Shown here: positions 7,762 to 18,114 of the stretch, piece by piece | How positions within the stretch are numbered: the stretch's first letter is position 1 | Layout: each line of letters starts with the position of its first letter | Assembly: GCF_030295975.1 (NCBI RefSeq) | Contig: NZ_AP027364.1 | Span: 3,286,001-3,350,000 of the forward strand | DNA length: 64,000 nucleotides | Reading direction: 5' to 3' | Origin: Thalassotalea atypica | GTDB taxonomy: Bacteria > Pseudomonadota > Gammaproteobacteria > Enterobacterales > Alteromonadaceae | Position numbers and translations under genes: made by a program | Notes under the pieces: generated by a model | What the model saw: only the letters and a program-made list of their open reading frames with translations | Told to the model about the DNA's origin: nothing | Database searches by the model: none

Positions 7762-10068
7762 CTATTCACTAATGTCCTTTGAATCAGGATTAGCCTCTAC
7801 TTCTGCATCAACAACTTTCGATTCTATTTCAACGCGATCAACACGCTGTAAGCCTCTTGGTAGTTTGTTACCACGACGCCCACGTTCTCCTCGATAATGT
7901 TCTATATCAGACGCTTTAAGCGTCAATTTTCTTCGGCCAGCATGAAGGGTTACTCCATCGGTTGGGTTAATAACATGCAATAGAGTGACATACTCTTCAC
8001 GCGCTTTAGCTCTTGCTGAAGCAATATTAATAATTTTGTTACCTTTACCTTTGCTTAACACAGGTAAGTCTTGCACCGGAAATACCAACATTCGACCTTC
8101 ACTAGTGATAGACAAGCAGAGCTGATTATCCATATCATTAATGAAACAAGGTGACATAACTTTGGCAGCATTCGGTAAACTAAGCATTGCCTTACCGTTT
8201 TTATTCCGGCTAATCATGTCACTGAAACGACCAATAAAACCATAGCCAGCATCAGAGCTTAACAAGTAACTGTCTTCATCAGAGGCCATTACAATTTGCG
8301 TAAACGTTTCCCCTGCTGAAATATTAAAGCGTCCAGTCAACGGCTCACCTTGAGAGCGTGCAGTCGGCAAGCTATGGGCATCGGTGGTATATGCTCGACC
8401 ACTCGAGTCAATAAAGACGACAGGCGCATTACTTCGCCCTTTGGCTGCACATAAAAAGCCATCGCCTGCCTTATAACTCATCGATTCTGGCTCAATGTCA
8501 TGCCCTTTGGCACAGCGTGCCCAGCCTTTTTCTGACACCACTACAGTTACTGGCTCGCTTGGTACTAAATCTTTTTCAGATAACGCTTTAGATTCATCTC
8601 GCTCAACCAATTTCGAACGTCTTTCGTCACCATACTTTTCAGCGGCTTCAAGAATTTCTTTTTTCAACAAGGTGCTCATTCGCGCTTTTGAACCAAGTGT
8701 TTTTTCTAGTTTTTCACGTTCAGCATTTAGCTCATCTTGCTCTGCACGAATCTTAATTTCTTCAAGTTTGGCAAGTTGTCTTAGCTTTATTTCTAATATT
8801 GCTTCAGCCTGACGCTCTGACAAATCAAAGCGACTGATCAACTCAGCTTTAGGGTTATCGAAATTTCGTATAATTTCGATGACTTCATCAATATTTAAGT
8901 AAGCAACTAGTAAACCGTCTAATAGGTGTAACCTTGCTAGCACTTTATCTAAGCGATACTGTAAACGTCTGCGTGTGGTTTCACGTCGAAACTCTAACCA
9001 TTCAGACAAGATATCGCGCAGATTTTTAACTGCTGGACGGTTATCCAAACCAATCATGTTCAAGTTAACGCGATAACTTTTTTCAAGGTCGGTAGTAGCG
9101 AACAAATGCTGCATCAACTGTTCTATGTCTACACGGTTTGATCGAGGAACAACGACTAATCGAATCGGGTTTTCATGATCCGATTCATCACGTAAGTCGA
9201 CCACCATCGGTAATTTCTTTGCCTGCATTTGACTGGCAATTTGTTCTAAGACTTTGCCACCTGAAGCTTGGTGTGGCAGTGCAGTAATGACTATTTCACC
9301 TTGCTCAATATCATAAACAGCACGCATCTTAATGCTGCCACGGCCTGTCTTATATATTTTTTCAATATCAGATTTAGGCGTTATGATTTCGGCATCAGTT
9401 GGGTAATCAGGTCCTTGTACATGCTCTAAAACGTCCTCAAGTTCAGCCTTAGGTTGTTCAATTAGATGCACACACGCATTGGCAACTTCCCTCACATTAT
9501 GAGGTGGAATATCTGTTGCCATACCGACAGCAATACCCGTTATGCCGTTTAGCAAGATATGAGGTAATCTTGCTGGCAGCGTTTTTGGCTCTTTCATGGT
9601 GCCATCAAAATTGGGCGTCCAATCAACGGTGCCTTGCCCTAGCTCAGAAAGCAGTACTTCACTAAAACGAGAAAGTTTTGCTTCTGTATAACGCATCGCA
9701 GCAAATGATTTCGGATCATCCGGAGCACCCCAGTTACCTTGACCATCTACTAACGGGTAACGATATGAGAATGGTTGTGCCATCAATACCATAGCTTCAT
9801 AACATGCGGAATCACCGTGGGGATGAAATTTACCTAAAACATCACCTACAGTACGTGCGGATTTTTTGTATTTTGCTGACGCAGAAAGGCCAAGTTCAGA
9901 CATGGCATAAACAATGCGACGCTGAACAGGTTTTAACCCATCACCAATATGTGGCAATGCACGGTCCATAATGACGTACATGGAATAATTTAAATACGCT
10001 TCTTCTGTAAAGCGTCTTAAAGGGACTTGTTCGATACCTTCTAGGCTGAAATCTAGCGCGTCAGACAT
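7762..10068 (-). CDS. parC: DNA topoisomerase IV subunit A
   Basis: ParC forms the C2E2 topoisomerase IV with ParE, whose gene lies 13 kb away here, and decatenates daughter chromosomes. The 768-residue protein closely follows the E. coli sequence. It has the breakage-reunion domain with the active-site tyrosine in [12 protein letters not shown] (about residue 120), the coiled-coil tower (about 350-490) and a C-terminal beta-pinwheel (about 500-740). The quinolone-resistance region reads [12 protein letters not shown], keeping the serine and glutamate (S80/E84 in E. coli numbering) of susceptible enzymes. AGGAAA lies at a suitable distance before ATG. It appears to be transcribed alone. Confidence 0.97.
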   Translation of the reverse strand: MSDALDFSLEGIEQVPLRRFTEEAYLNYSMYVIMDRALPHIGDGLKPVQRRIVYAMSELGLSASAKYKKSARTVGDVLGKFHPHGDSACYEAMVLMAQPFSYRYPLVDGQGNWGAPDDPKSFAAMRYTEAKLSRFSEVLLSELGQGTVDWTPNFDGTMKEPKTLPARLPHILLNGITGIAVGMATDIPPHNVREVANACVHLIEQPKAELEDVLEHVQGPDYPTDAEIITPKSDIEKIYKTGRGSIKMRAVYDIEQGEIVITALPHQASGGKVLEQIASQMQAKKLPMVVDLRDESDHENPIRLVVVPRSNRVDIEQLMQHLFATTDLEKSYRVNLNMIGLDNRPAVKNLRDILSEWLEFRRETTRRRLQYRLDKVLARLHLLDGLLVAYLNIDEVIEIIRNFDNPKAELISRFDLSERQAEAILEIKLRQLAKLEEIKIRAEQDELNAEREKLEKTLGSKARMSTLLKKEILEAAEKYGDERRSKLVERDESKALSEKDLVPSEPVTVVVSEKGWARCAKGHDIEPESMSYKAGDGFLCAAKGRSNAPVVFIDSSGRAYTTDAHSLPTARSQGEPLTGRFNISAGETFTQIVMASDEDSYLLSSDAGYGFIGRFSDMISRNKNGKAMLSLPNAAKVMSPCFINDMDNQLCLSITSEGRMLVFPVQDLPVLSKGKGNKIINIASARAKAREEYVTLLHVINPTDGVTLHAGRRKLTLKASDIEHYRGERGRRGNKLPRGLQRVDRVEIESKVVDAEVEANPDSKDISE

Positions 10069-10242
10069 GAATTGGCTTTCCTAACTAAACAGTACACACT
10101 GCTTTAAAACATGGGGATTGGTTTTATTATTATCACTCGATAAATGATGCCAAGATCAATGAGGATCATTTATCGTTAGTTGTAGCTTACTTGATAATTG
10201 TGCTCGACAAAATAGATAAAAAGGCAATATTCCTGATTTTTG

Positions 10243-11514
10243 TTATTTATCTATCGACTTGTTCAAATAACTCTCACAAAGTTCATTTGCCGTAACCACT
10301 TGATTACGCCCTTTGGACTTCGCCAAATACATTGCATCATCAGCGCGCTGGATTAATTGATCGAAATCTGTGATTTCTTGTTGATACTGAACAAGGCCAA
10401 TACTTGCTGTCAGATTGAAAGACCGGCGTTCAGTTTGTTGATTTGTTGACGGCGATACGGCTATATGAAACTCAGCTTGAGCTATTTTATCTTTAAGCCG
10501 AACCGCAATGGATTTGGCATCGTCAAGAGTAGCACCAGGTAAGAGAGCAATAAACTCTTCACCACCGATACGTGCAAATACATCGCGAGAACGCATAACT
10601 TCTAAACCCAGTTGAGCCACTTGGATAAGCGCCTTATCACCAGTATCATGCCCGTATTGATCATTCACGTTTTTGAAATGGTCAATATCTAAATAAATAA
10701 TAGATAAAGACTGCTGCCCTTGTTTTGCTTGTTCAAACATCACAAAGCCATCTTCAAATAAACTCGCCCTATTTTTCAACGAGGTTAGGCTATCTATTTG
10801 AGCCAACCACAATAGCTTACGGCGAATATTCAATTGTCTTAACATCAACAAAATAAACACAATGGTGATACAAATTAAGATTGCTGTGTCACGTTCATTA
10901 TCTGATTTTTGTTGTTGAGCTTCTATTATTTTTAATTTTTTAAGCCTACTTTGTTCTTCAAGCAATATTTTTGCTTTATTTTTTTGCTCAATCTTAAATT
11001 TCTTTTCAAGCGTTTCATTCATCTTTTCATTGATGGATTCGTTATCATCAAATTTTCGAGTTAAGTATTTTTTCTTTTCTACGAATGCATGATCGTAATC
11101 GTTTATCTGGATATAGCTGCGCGCTAAGAGCGCGTGCAGTTCTCTAAAAGTTGATGAATTAACCTGAGACTCCGGCAAATTTTTTGCCAATGCTTTAGTG
11201 CTCTCTAGCTTTTCGATGACTAAATTGTATTTCTGCTCATTAAACAGTAGCGCGCCTTCGATAAAATTGATTAAGTATTGCTCAGCGTCATTATTAGCAA
11301 CGTCTTTAAGGTTATCTATTGAAAAACTGGAATCAATGATCATTGACTCTTGTTGCTTTAACATCTGAATAAAGCGCTTGGCTGCATCGTCAATCAAAAG
11401 GTTTACTTTTACTGGTGAAGCTTCTTCCTCTGCGACTTCTTGTGCCAACACAGTTAAAGAGACCGTTGCACAGAGATATAAAAACGATGATAAAAGCCAT
11501 GTGCTTAGCCGCAT
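10243..11514 (-). CDS. Membrane diguanylate cyclase with periplasmic helical sensor (GGEEF)
   Basis: The 423-residue protein starts with a signal sequence (WLLSSFLYLCATVSLTVLAQ). It continues with a helical TPR-like periplasmic region, a coiled coil (about 165-205), a membrane helix (AILICITIVFILLML, about 210) and a GGDEF domain (about 235-410). The active-site motif RIGGEEF and the NDQYGHDTGDKAL block are intact, so c-di-GMP synthesis from two GTP is expected. An inhibitory I-site motif RSRD sits five residues before GGEEF, which implies product feedback. The ATG overlaps the end of the upstream GGDEF gene by 10 bp and is preceded by GGGAG, so the two form an operon. Confidence 0.9.
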   Translation of the reverse strand: MRLSTWLLSSFLYLCATVSLTVLAQEVAEEEASPVKVNLLIDDAAKRFIQMLKQQESMIIDSSFSIDNLKDVANNDAEQYLINFIEGALLFNEQKYNLVIEKLESTKALAKNLPESQVNSSTFRELHALLARSYIQINDYDHAFVEKKKYLTRKFDDNESINEKMNETLEKKFKIEQKNKAKILLEEQSRLKKLKIIEAQQQKSDNERDTAILICITIVFILLMLRQLNIRRKLLWLAQIDSLTSLKNRASLFEDGFVMFEQAKQGQQSLSIIYLDIDHFKNVNDQYGHDTGDKALIQVAQLGLEVMRSRDVFARIGGEEFIALLPGATLDDAKSIAVRLKDKIAQAEFHIAVSPSTNQQTERRSFNLTASIGLVQYQQEITDFDQLIQRADDAMYLAKSKGRNQVVTANELCESYLNKSIDK

Positions 11515-13421
11515 ACTGTATTTCTCCCAGCGTGCTTAGCTTTATATAGCTGCTTATCCGCGACTTTCATTAAATCACTAAAGTCTTGGTGTTCATCTTT
11601 GCAATGTTGAACCACACCAATACTAACGCTCAGCATATGCTCTTGCATTTGCCAGATTTGTTGATAAATTTCTCGCCGTAACTCTTCAGCAATTTTCATT
11701 GCTTGGTCGAAATTGGTTGAAGGCAACAAAACCATAAATTCTTCACCGCCAAGTCGACCATATATATTTGGTGAGTGAATAATATTTGATCCGACACGCG
11801 CTAATGTTATTAGGGCAGAGTCTCCAATATTATGTCCGTATTGGTCATTAATTTTTTTGAAGTGATCGCAATCGATTAATAAGACCGACAATGGGTTATC
11901 CGTGCTGTTAGATTTTGTTAGAAGCTGGTTTCCTTGCTCAATCAAAAAACGACGATTTGCAAGTCCAGTCAAGGGATCTGTGCGTGTCGCTTGAACGAGC
12001 TTTTTTTGCCCTCGGTAAATGCGATGTAAAATCCAGCCAAAAATCAGTGACACAACGGCTAATACGGTTATGTACTTTTCTTTATCTGTGGCTTGTCGAT
12101 TGGCTTCAGAAAGTTTGATATTTTCGATATCAGCTTGGTTTTCGAGTAACTGATTTTCTAGATCGGCCTGCTCACTGTCAAAGCCTAGCCTAAGTTCAGC
12201 GACTACCTGATCTTGTTTACCGGCTAGGTAAATCATCTCTAATTCAGAATAATGATCTAACAAGTGATATGCCTGTTCAAACAATCCCAGGTCATAATGT
12301 ATAAGCGCTTGTAACACCTTAATTCTTAATGCACTGGAAATGTTATGTGAAAAGCCGCCTTCGTTAATGAGCTCTTCAGCTTCATGTAAAGTGTCTAACG
12401 CTTCATCATAATGTTTAATTGCATCAAGCGCCCATGCCTTATCAATTAAGAAACGAAGTTTAGTGTATTTACCTTCTATTTGATCAATAAAGGCACTCGC
12501 TTGTAATAGGTCTTGATAAGCTTGTTCATCAGCCTCATCTCCTTCTTTTCTCGCTTTGGCAAATGCTAGACCAAGATAAGCGCTGATAATTATTTCGGTG
12601 TTTTTAATTTTATCTTGGTTGTCTGCAATCTGCTGATATGACTCTATCGCTTTTTCATAATTTTCAATATTGGCATAGTTGATACCAAGGTTTCGCATAT
12701 TGTTATAGGCGTTACCATAGCTCTTAATTTTGATGTAATGCTGATAAGATTTTTCATAGAATCTAATTGCCTGTTCAGCTTCACCTAACTGACCATATAA
12801 AATACCTAGCTCAGAATAAATAGAGCCACTAAGCTCGTCATCATTAACTTGAAACGAGATTTTTAACGCATCTTGCAAGGCAACAATAGATAGCTCTTCT
12901 TGATTAGTTTGATAATAAATAGCCCCTAAATTAATCAAGCCCTTTGCAATTTGCTCTTGCTGCTCTAAAGATTTGGCAATTTCAAAACCTTCTAGGTAAT
13001 GGCGCTTAGCCAAAGACAAGTCGCCTAAACTCTCATTGGAAAAGCCTAAGTTATAAAATAACTCAGAAGTTAATGTGCTTGGACTATTAATGTCACGAGC
13101 TAGATTAAGGCCTTGCTCAGCCGCCTCCTTGCTTTTGGGATATTCACCTAGCTCAAGGTAGATCTCTGATTTTACATGATAGAAGTGAATTTTATCGTTA
13201 ATGCTTGTTTGCATTAACTGTGGTGATAATTCATTCAGCAGCGCAAGCGCTTCTTTTGGTTCAGATTTGGTTAAATTATCAATAAAAGTCACACGATCGC
13301 TAAAGCTCTCTTCATAAGCTGTCGTAACAAAACTTAGTAAAGAACCACATATCATGAGCAACCAAGCAACGACTTGACGCTTAATTAATCGCCGACCAAA
13401 AGTTAACAATAAACAAACCAA
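11505..13421 (-). CDS. TPR-repeat membrane diguanylate cyclase (GGEEF)
   Basis: The 638-residue protein has a basic N terminus (GRRLIKRQ), a hydrophobic signal segment, and about seven tetratricopeptide repeats (about 45-400; for example ANIENYEKAIESYQQIA and YNLGFSNESLGDLSLAKRHY). A coiled coil, a membrane helix (YITVLAVVSLIFGWIL) and a GGDEF domain (about 480-635) follow. The motif RLGGEEF and the DHFKKINDQYGHNIGDSAL block are intact. Unlike its neighbour it lacks an RxxD I-site; the equivalent residues are HSPN. The start is uncertain: the frame opens with TTG at 13421 without a clear ribosome site, and a second TTG four codons later gives an equally good signal peptide. Confidence 0.85.
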   Translation of the reverse strand: MVCLLLTFGRRLIKRQVVAWLLMICGSLLSFVTTAYEESFSDRVTFIDNLTKSEPKEALALLNELSPQLMQTSINDKIHFYHVKSEIYLELGEYPKSKEAAEQGLNLARDINSPSTLTSELFYNLGFSNESLGDLSLAKRHYLEGFEIAKSLEQQEQIAKGLINLGAIYYQTNQEELSIVALQDALKISFQVNDDELSGSIYSELGILYGQLGEAEQAIRFYEKSYQHYIKIKSYGNAYNNMRNLGINYANIENYEKAIESYQQIADNQDKIKNTEIIISAYLGLAFAKARKEGDEADEQAYQDLLQASAFIDQIEGKYTKLRFLIDKAWALDAIKHYDEALDTLHEAEELINEGGFSHNISSALRIKVLQALIHYDLGLFEQAYHLLDHYSELEMIYLAGKQDQVVAELRLGFDSEQADLENQLLENQADIENIKLSEANRQATDKEKYITVLAVVSLIFGWILHRIYRGQKKLVQATRTDPLTGLANRRFLIEQGNQLLTKSNSTDNPLSVLLIDCDHFKKINDQYGHNIGDSALITLARVGSNIIHSPNIYGRLGGEEFMVLLPSTNFDQAMKIAEELRREIYQQIWQMQEHMLSVSIGVVQHCKDEHQDFSDLMKVADKQLYKAKHAGRNTVCG

Positions 13422-13561
13422 TTATTTTTATAAGAAAAACAGTATAAAACGAATAATTATTAAATTAAAACACATACTCAAACAATTAGTGATTTATTCG
13501 ATAATTAGTTGGGCTTGTCACTTTAAACTTATCTTTATTTACTAACTTCAATACACAAAGA

Positions 13562-13592
13562 TAAAAAAACCGGCGATATCGCTAGCTTTTTA
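13562..13592 (-). terminator. Possible intrinsic terminator of the cytochrome operon
   Basis: An imperfect hairpin has a GCG/CGC core and ATAT loop, extended by A/T pairs. On the minus strand it is followed by a run of seven T. It lies just after the stop codon of the beta-helix/cytochrome gene. Confidence 0.45.
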
Positions 13593-13605
13593 TTATCCAC
13601 TATGA

Positions 13606-15111
13606 TCAATTTTCCCTTGATAACATATAGTTAGCAACCGCTAATCTAGTTTCTTCATCAAGATAGTTTTGCGGCGGCATTTCAGGGTAGTCATCCCGTT
13701 TTTTCACTGGTTTCGCAATATAGTCAGCGAGCCCTTTGGCATTATCCATGTACAACGCTTGAATAATTTGTACTGGTGGACCAATCATTCTGCCTGTATA
13801 GGTATGACAGCCTGTGCAAATGCCCAGATAGGCAATTTTTCCTCTTTCTTCACTTTTAATAACGCGCGGTGCAACTGGCTCATCAAGAATATAGGTATCA
13901 ATGGCATCTGTGTTTGAAAATTCACATTCATTCCAATCATTCACGCCTACCGTGACATAACGATGACGATTAATAATACAACTGTCTCTGCTTGTACCGA
14001 CACGCAGAATATCGGGGTTACCTTGTTTGAATTCGGTCAGCATTAACGCTTTTGCTTCGTCAATGGTATCAAAACCATTGTTCATCATTAGGTTGTTGAG
14101 GATCATAATTCTATCAGGTTTAGAGTCTGCTCCTGGGTCAATCGTGGTATTGGGCGCATTTTCATGATCTGTGATGATAATACCGGCAGTTTTATTGCCC
14201 GTAATAATATTATCTTCAACTATGACTTCATCTGCTGCCATGATCAAAATACCAGTGCCTGCAGGAATACCGGCTACGGTAGAACCCGGTGCACCAAAAT
14301 TCGCCGTGTTGTTATCGACAATAAAGTTATCTCTGATGATGACATCAAAAGTCGTTTTAATTGGTAGCCCTGGGGTAATAAAGGCCAATACCCCACCCGT
14401 GTTATTGTGTACATAATTGTTTTCTACAATGGCATGACGAGAGTTTTCAATTTCAATGCCTGCAACAGAGTCAAACACTTCATTTCTTGAAACATGAATG
14501 TTATCACTCATACCTACATAAATAGCGGCGTCTTCAATGCCCGAAATGATGTTGCCTTCAACAATACCGTTTTTACCTAGTTGTGGGAAAATACCGTATA
14601 CACCGGTATCAACAATGACATTATCACGGATTTCAAAGTTGTTACCCGCTTGCCCCATGATGCCATTGCCTTTGTATTTTGTGATGGTTAGGTTTTGCAC
14701 GACAATGTTATTGCCTGAATACAAAATGGCGTCATTTAAGGTGCCTTTTCCATCAAGTATCGCGCGTTTTCCTTCACGAATAACGCCGATGATACGAATA
14801 TCATCTTTATCGATATACACGGTTTCATGATAAGTGCCAGGCATCACTTGAATGGTATCGCCTGGGCTGGCTTTTTTAACCGCTGCCATAATCGACTCAC
14901 CGTCGTCAACGACATGGGTTTGGCCCACACTTTCACGTTGAATAACAGCAGATTTTGATGCAGAGCTCCCGCTAGCTTTTTTGTCAAAACCGCCGCTATA
15001 ACTAGCGCCACCGTTACTCGAAGTGATCACAGGTGATTGATTATCTTTTCCTATAAAGAGTCCTACACCAAAGGCGACGAGTATTAGGGCGAGACCTAAT
15101 TTCTTATTCAT
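13606..15111 (-). CDS. Parallel beta-helix repeat protein fused to a C-terminal cytochrome c domain
   Basis: I start this gene at the ATG at 15111. It follows GGAG, is one base from the stop of the peroxidase gene, and opens with MNKKLGLALILVAFGVGLFIG, a membrane anchor or uncleaved signal. The 501-residue product has a linker, then repeated right-handed beta-helix turns (about 60-330; recurrent 'N-x-I/V-x-x-N' rungs such as VIVEDNIITGNKTAGIIIT). Its first repeats, SIMAAVKKASPGDTIQVMPGTYHETVYI, resemble NosD/pectin-lyase-like proteins. The C terminus carries one haem site, CTGCH (about 431), with a likely axial methionine in YPEMPPQNYL. It is exported and probably faces the periplasm. Beta-helix proteins of this type have been noted in conserved pairs of unknown function. 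Substrate and reaction are unknown. Confidence 0.82.
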   Translation of the reverse strand: MNKKLGLALILVAFGVGLFIGKDNQSPVITSSNGGASYSGGFDKKASGSSASKSAVIQRESVGQTHVVDDGESIMAAVKKASPGDTIQVMPGTYHETVYIDKDDIRIIGVIREGKRAILDGKGTLNDAILYSGNNIVVQNLTITKYKGNGIMGQAGNNFEIRDNVIVDTGVYGIFPQLGKNGIVEGNIISGIEDAAIYVGMSDNIHVSRNEVFDSVAGIEIENSRHAIVENNYVHNNTGGVLAFITPGLPIKTTFDVIIRDNFIVDNNTANFGAPGSTVAGIPAGTGILIMAADEVIVEDNIITGNKTAGIIITDHENAPNTTIDPGADSKPDRIMILNNLMMNNGFDTIDEAKALMLTEFKQGNPDILRVGTSRDSCIINRHRYVTVGVNDWNECEFSNTDAIDTYILDEPVAPRVIKSEERGKIAYLGICTGCHTYTGRMIGPPVQIIQALYMDNAKGLADYIAKPVKKRDDYPEMPPQNYLDEETRLAVANYMLSREN

Positions 15112-15112
15112 A

Positions 15113-16324
15113 TTATTCTCCGAGCACTTTTTCTGTTGAAGTGAATTTTTTGTTATTGTTAGATATCTGATATTGGCCATCGAGTGGCGGCAGTCCTGAA
15201 GGCACAGCCATGGGCACTTGGGGTGTTAAGCTTTCATCAGTTAATGCCCCTAAGAACTCTACAATGAGATCAAGCTCTTTGTCGGTCAGCTTTGGCTCCC
15301 AAATATGCCAATGTAACTGTAATTTTTCATTTTCAGGCACCGCGTGACCACGCCCTTTATTATAAAATTCTACCGTATCTCTAAGCTCACTAAAGTTTCC
15401 GGCATGCATGTATGGCGCAGTTTTGACAATATTTCTAAGCGTTGGCACTTTAAATCCACCACGTAGCTTTTTCGCCTTGTAGGTTTTCTCTGCGCCAACA
15501 TCAAACATACGATTTTGTCCTTCTGCAACCCCAATCACCGCAATTTGATTGTTGGTAAATAAAGGCGGTTGGTGGCATTCAGCACAGCGTGCAACAAAAG
15601 ATCGAAAAATGTTATGACCTTTAATTTCATTTTGAGTCAGCGCATCATGGTAACCATGCGCGTATTGATCGTAACGACTATTTAGTGAAATCAATGAGCT
15701 TTGAAAGGCGGTTAACGCTGTATAAATATGGTTTAGTTCAATTAAGGAAAGCTCTGGGAATGCTTGGGCAAACATACGCGGATAATGGGGATTACTGCGT
15801 AAAGTCGCTAACAACTGCTTTGGCGTATTACCCATTTCTTTTTTATCAAAAAGAGGCCCTGACGCTTGCTGCTCCAATGTATTTGCTCTGGCATCCCAGA
15901 AAAACTTATCCAAAAATGCGACATTCCATAGCGAAGGTGCAGAGCGTGCAACCTTTTCCCCTGTGACACCAATACTGCGATCTAAATCATCGCTAAACCC
16001 TTTTTCCGGTTGATGGCAACTGGCACAAGAGATAGAACCGTCTTGCGACAACGCAGGGTCAAAAAATAAAAAACGTCCTAAATCTATTTGCGCGGGGGTG
16101 AAGCCGTCACGATGCTTGGGCAGTGACGTTTGTGTTCCACCAACGCCCCTATTTTGCACAGAGTCGTAAATTTGATAACGATTAACCAAATGACAACGTC
16201 CATTGATCAATTCAAAACTTGGCGGACACTGCTCTGCTAAAGCAAATTGTGTCGTTGACTTTGCGTGCACGGGCTTTGCGAAAAATAAAATACTGATGTA
16301 AATAACGACAACTCGAATCATCAT
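15113..16324 (-). CDS. Dihaem cytochrome c peroxidase / MauG-family protein
   Basis: The 403-residue protein begins with a signal peptide (VVVIYISILFFAKPVHA). Two haem-binding motifs are present: CASCH (about 99) and CAECH (about 245). Typical CCP/MauG segments are LGRFLFFDPALSQDGSISC, RSAPSLWNVAF, FFWDAR and VPTLRNIVKTAPYMHAGNFSEL. Family members reduce hydrogen peroxide or use high-valent haem to oxidise protein or other substrates in the periplasm. A cysteine pair near the mature N terminus (CPPSFELINGRC) lies outside the haem motifs and may form a disulfide. The ATG is 2 nt after the stop of the c4-like gene, so the genes are tightly coupled. Peroxidase versus MauG-like function cannot be decided by eye. 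Confidence 0.88.
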   Translation of the reverse strand: MMIRVVVIYISILFFAKPVHAKSTTQFALAEQCPPSFELINGRCHLVNRYQIYDSVQNRGVGGTQTSLPKHRDGFTPAQIDLGRFLFFDPALSQDGSISCASCHQPEKGFSDDLDRSIGVTGEKVARSAPSLWNVAFLDKFFWDARANTLEQQASGPLFDKKEMGNTPKQLLATLRSNPHYPRMFAQAFPELSLIELNHIYTALTAFQSSLISLNSRYDQYAHGYHDALTQNEIKGHNIFRSFVARCAECHQPPLFTNNQIAVIGVAEGQNRMFDVGAEKTYKAKKLRGGFKVPTLRNIVKTAPYMHAGNFSELRDTVEFYNKGRGHAVPENEKLQLHWHIWEPKLTDKELDLIVEFLGALTDESLTPQVPMAVPSGLPPLDGQYQISNNNKKFTSTEKVLGE

Positions 16325-16326
16325 AA

Positions 16327-16968
16327 CTATTCACGCTGCTTAGAAATAAAATAGAGTATATCGTTAAGTTCTTTTTCAGAGACGACGCGGGCCATCATTG
16401 CCATTTGCTTACCGAGTTTATCCTCAACATGTACGCCTCTAATACCGGAAACAAAGTTCTTCATTTGCTGTGATAGATATTTAACGCGATGTCCACTCAA
16501 TTTGGGAGCATTGAATGACTTGTTTCCTTGTGCCTTACCACCATGGCAAGCACCACATTTAGCTTGGTAATAACGAGATCCATTCATGAAGTCACCTTTG
16601 AGCTCTTCTTTGTGCAAGGAAACCGGCAATGAGTGAATATACTGTGCCAGCACTGTGATATCTTTTGGATCTTTTAAATGACTAACACTCGCTCGCATCT
16701 GTTGGCCACCAGTGTCTTGTGGGTGGGCACCTCGAATACCACTGACGAAATTATTGAGCTGACGTGAAATGTACCAAGCTGATTGCCCAGCAATACTTGG
16801 CGCACTTAATTGCAGATTTCCTTGCCCTTGTTCACCATGACATGCGGTACAAGATGAGAACAATTCCTGCCCTTTTTGCGCAATTGCAACTTCTTGCGCA
16901 CCAGCAATTAATGGCAAAGACATTTGACCGACGACTAGCGCCAACGTTAAGAAAAATTTGCTGTTCAT
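16327..16968 (-). CDS. Dihaem c-type cytochrome, cytochrome c4-like
   Basis: The 213-residue protein has a cleavable signal peptide (FFLTLALVVGQMSLPLIAGAQ). Two similar cytochrome domains follow, each with one CxxCH (CTACHGEQGQG at about 38, CGACHGGKAQG at about 136) and a repeated NFVSGIRG segment. This is the tandem arrangement of cytochrome c4 (c553-type), a periplasmic electron carrier. As first gene of the operon it probably passes electrons to or from the peroxidase-like enzyme next in line. The start follows GAGAG and lies about 23 nt after the predicted transcription start of a promoter with an AraC-type operator. Confidence 0.88.
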   Translation of the reverse strand: MNSKFFLTLALVVGQMSLPLIAGAQEVAIAQKGQELFSSCTACHGEQGQGNLQLSAPSIAGQSAWYISRQLNNFVSGIRGAHPQDTGGQQMRASVSHLKDPKDITVLAQYIHSLPVSLHKEELKGDFMNGSRYYQAKCGACHGGKAQGNKSFNAPKLSGHRVKYLSQQMKNFVSGIRGVHVEDKLGKQMAMMARVVSEKELNDILYFISKQRE

Positions 16969-16997
16969 GACACTCTCTTTTATCCAAAGGTAGTGTC

Positions 16998-17056
16998 ACT
17001 ATATGATTGCGCCGCCGCTAATGCTGACGGATTATGGGAAAAGTCTGACGAATTTT
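16998..17056 (-). promoter_or_regulatory. Promoter of the cytochrome operon with AraC-type direct-repeat operator
   Basis: On the plus strand CTGACGGATT (17024) and CTGACGAATT (17045) form direct repeats exactly 21 bp apart, the spacing typical of AraC-family sites. On the coding strand the proximal half overlaps a -35-like CAGCAT (17026-17021), followed by a 17-bp spacer and TATAGT (17003-16998). The same arrangement occurs before the TonB receptor gene (20950-21008), with 26 of 36 bases identical and no gaps. Confidence 0.7.
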
Positions 17057-17073
17057 AAAATAACTCAATAAAA

Positions 17074-18114
17074 TCAAGAATGGCTATGCTTTTTACGGTA
17101 TTCAGTGGGTGTGATCCCATGGGTATTTTTAAATGCTTTGTTAAATGAACTTAAACTACGGAAACCACTATCAAGAGCAAGCGTTAACACCGGCATTTGA
17201 ATAAATTCGGGTTGAACTAGCTTTTCAGATACTTCACTGATGCGATAGAAATTTAGAAAGTCATTAAAATTACGATAATTCATCTCTCCATTAATGAGAT
17301 GCCGTAATTTATATTCATGAATCGCAAGGTGTTTAGCAAAACTAGCAATGGTAATACCGTCTTGTTGGTATAGCTTTTCGTTTTCCATCGCTGCAACAAT
17401 TCGCTCAAGCTCTTTCGAAGATGTTTTTATTGCATCAGTATCAGACTGTCTATTGCTTTGCGTAACAAATAATACATTGAGCTTACTTTCAAACAAAAAG
17501 TAATTGATTGTAGTAACAAGCCCTGCCATTAACAGGCTTTTGAGAATATCAATGCCACTCCAATTCAACTTTAAAATCTGTTCAACGATAATGATCAGAA
17601 AAATATAAATTGCTGATACTGAAATAACACCGCCACGAATATAACGACGCTCCTGGATTAAATCGTCACGCCAACTCAAGATAGCAACATAAAAAGCGTG
17701 AGCGATAAGTGATAATTCCAAAATTAGTTGTAAATAAAAATACACCAAGGCTAAAGAAACGTAATTGCGCAACTCTACGTCAAAACCCAACTGGATGAGC
17801 TTCACTGTTAAAGGTAATAGTAAGGTCGATGCCGCCAGCCAATATTGCCATTTCTTAATTTGCGTATTATCCGCAAATACACTTTGCGCAGTTAACCAAA
17901 ATACCCCTGGCAAAGCGTTGCCCGCAATAAAACCGATATAAAAGATTGGCGTTGAAACATAAGTATATAACTCACCAATAATATAACCCGCGCCTGATAG
18001 CATTAATAAGATAAACAACTGAATGGGTTGGTTATTTTTGTAGTGTTTCAATAATATCAATACACACAAGAAAATTTGTGCGAACGCAAAATGAGAGAAA
18101 AAAGTAGCTAGCAT
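17074..18114 (-). CDS. AraC-family regulator with N-terminal membrane domain
   Basis: The 346-residue protein has about seven hydrophobic helices in residues 1-215 and a C-terminal AraC DNA-binding domain (about 235-346). Recognition helices can be seen in ITIASFAKHLAIHEYKLRHLING and LTLALDSGFRSLSSFNKAFKNTHGITPTEYRKKH. The design suggests a membrane-embedded sensor that acts directly on DNA. It lies between the cytochrome operon and the TonB receptor gene, all on one strand. Both neighbouring promoters carry matching 21-bp-spaced direct repeats, so it is the best candidate activator of both. Its inducer is unknown. Confidence 0.88.
   Translation of the reverse strand: MLATFFSHFAFAQIFLCVLILLKHYKNNQPIQLFILLMLSGAGYIIGELYTYVSTPIFYIGFIAGNALPGVFWLTAQSVFADNTQIKKWQYWLAASTLLLPLTVKLIQLGFDVELRNYVSLALVYFYLQLILELSLIAHAFYVAILSWRDDLIQERRYIRGGVISVSAIYIFLIIIVEQILKLNWSGIDILKSLLMAGLVTTINYFLFESKLNVLFVTQSNRQSDTDAIKTSSKELERIVAAMENEKLYQQDGITIASFAKHLAIHEYKLRHLINGEMNYRNFNDFLNFYRISEVSEKLVQPEFIQMPVLTLALDSGFRSLSSFNKAFKNTHGITPTEYRKKHSHS

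Noticed and set aside
7748-7780. A 10-bp direct repeat (CTAATGTCCT-like) around the parC stop codon.
   Set aside because: Short, imperfect and without repeat units elsewhere; probably chance.
14164-14830. Several open frames on the plus strand inside the beta-helix/cytochrome gene.
   Set aside because: They lack ribosome sites and overlap a clearly coding minus-strand gene with signal peptide, repeats and haem motif.
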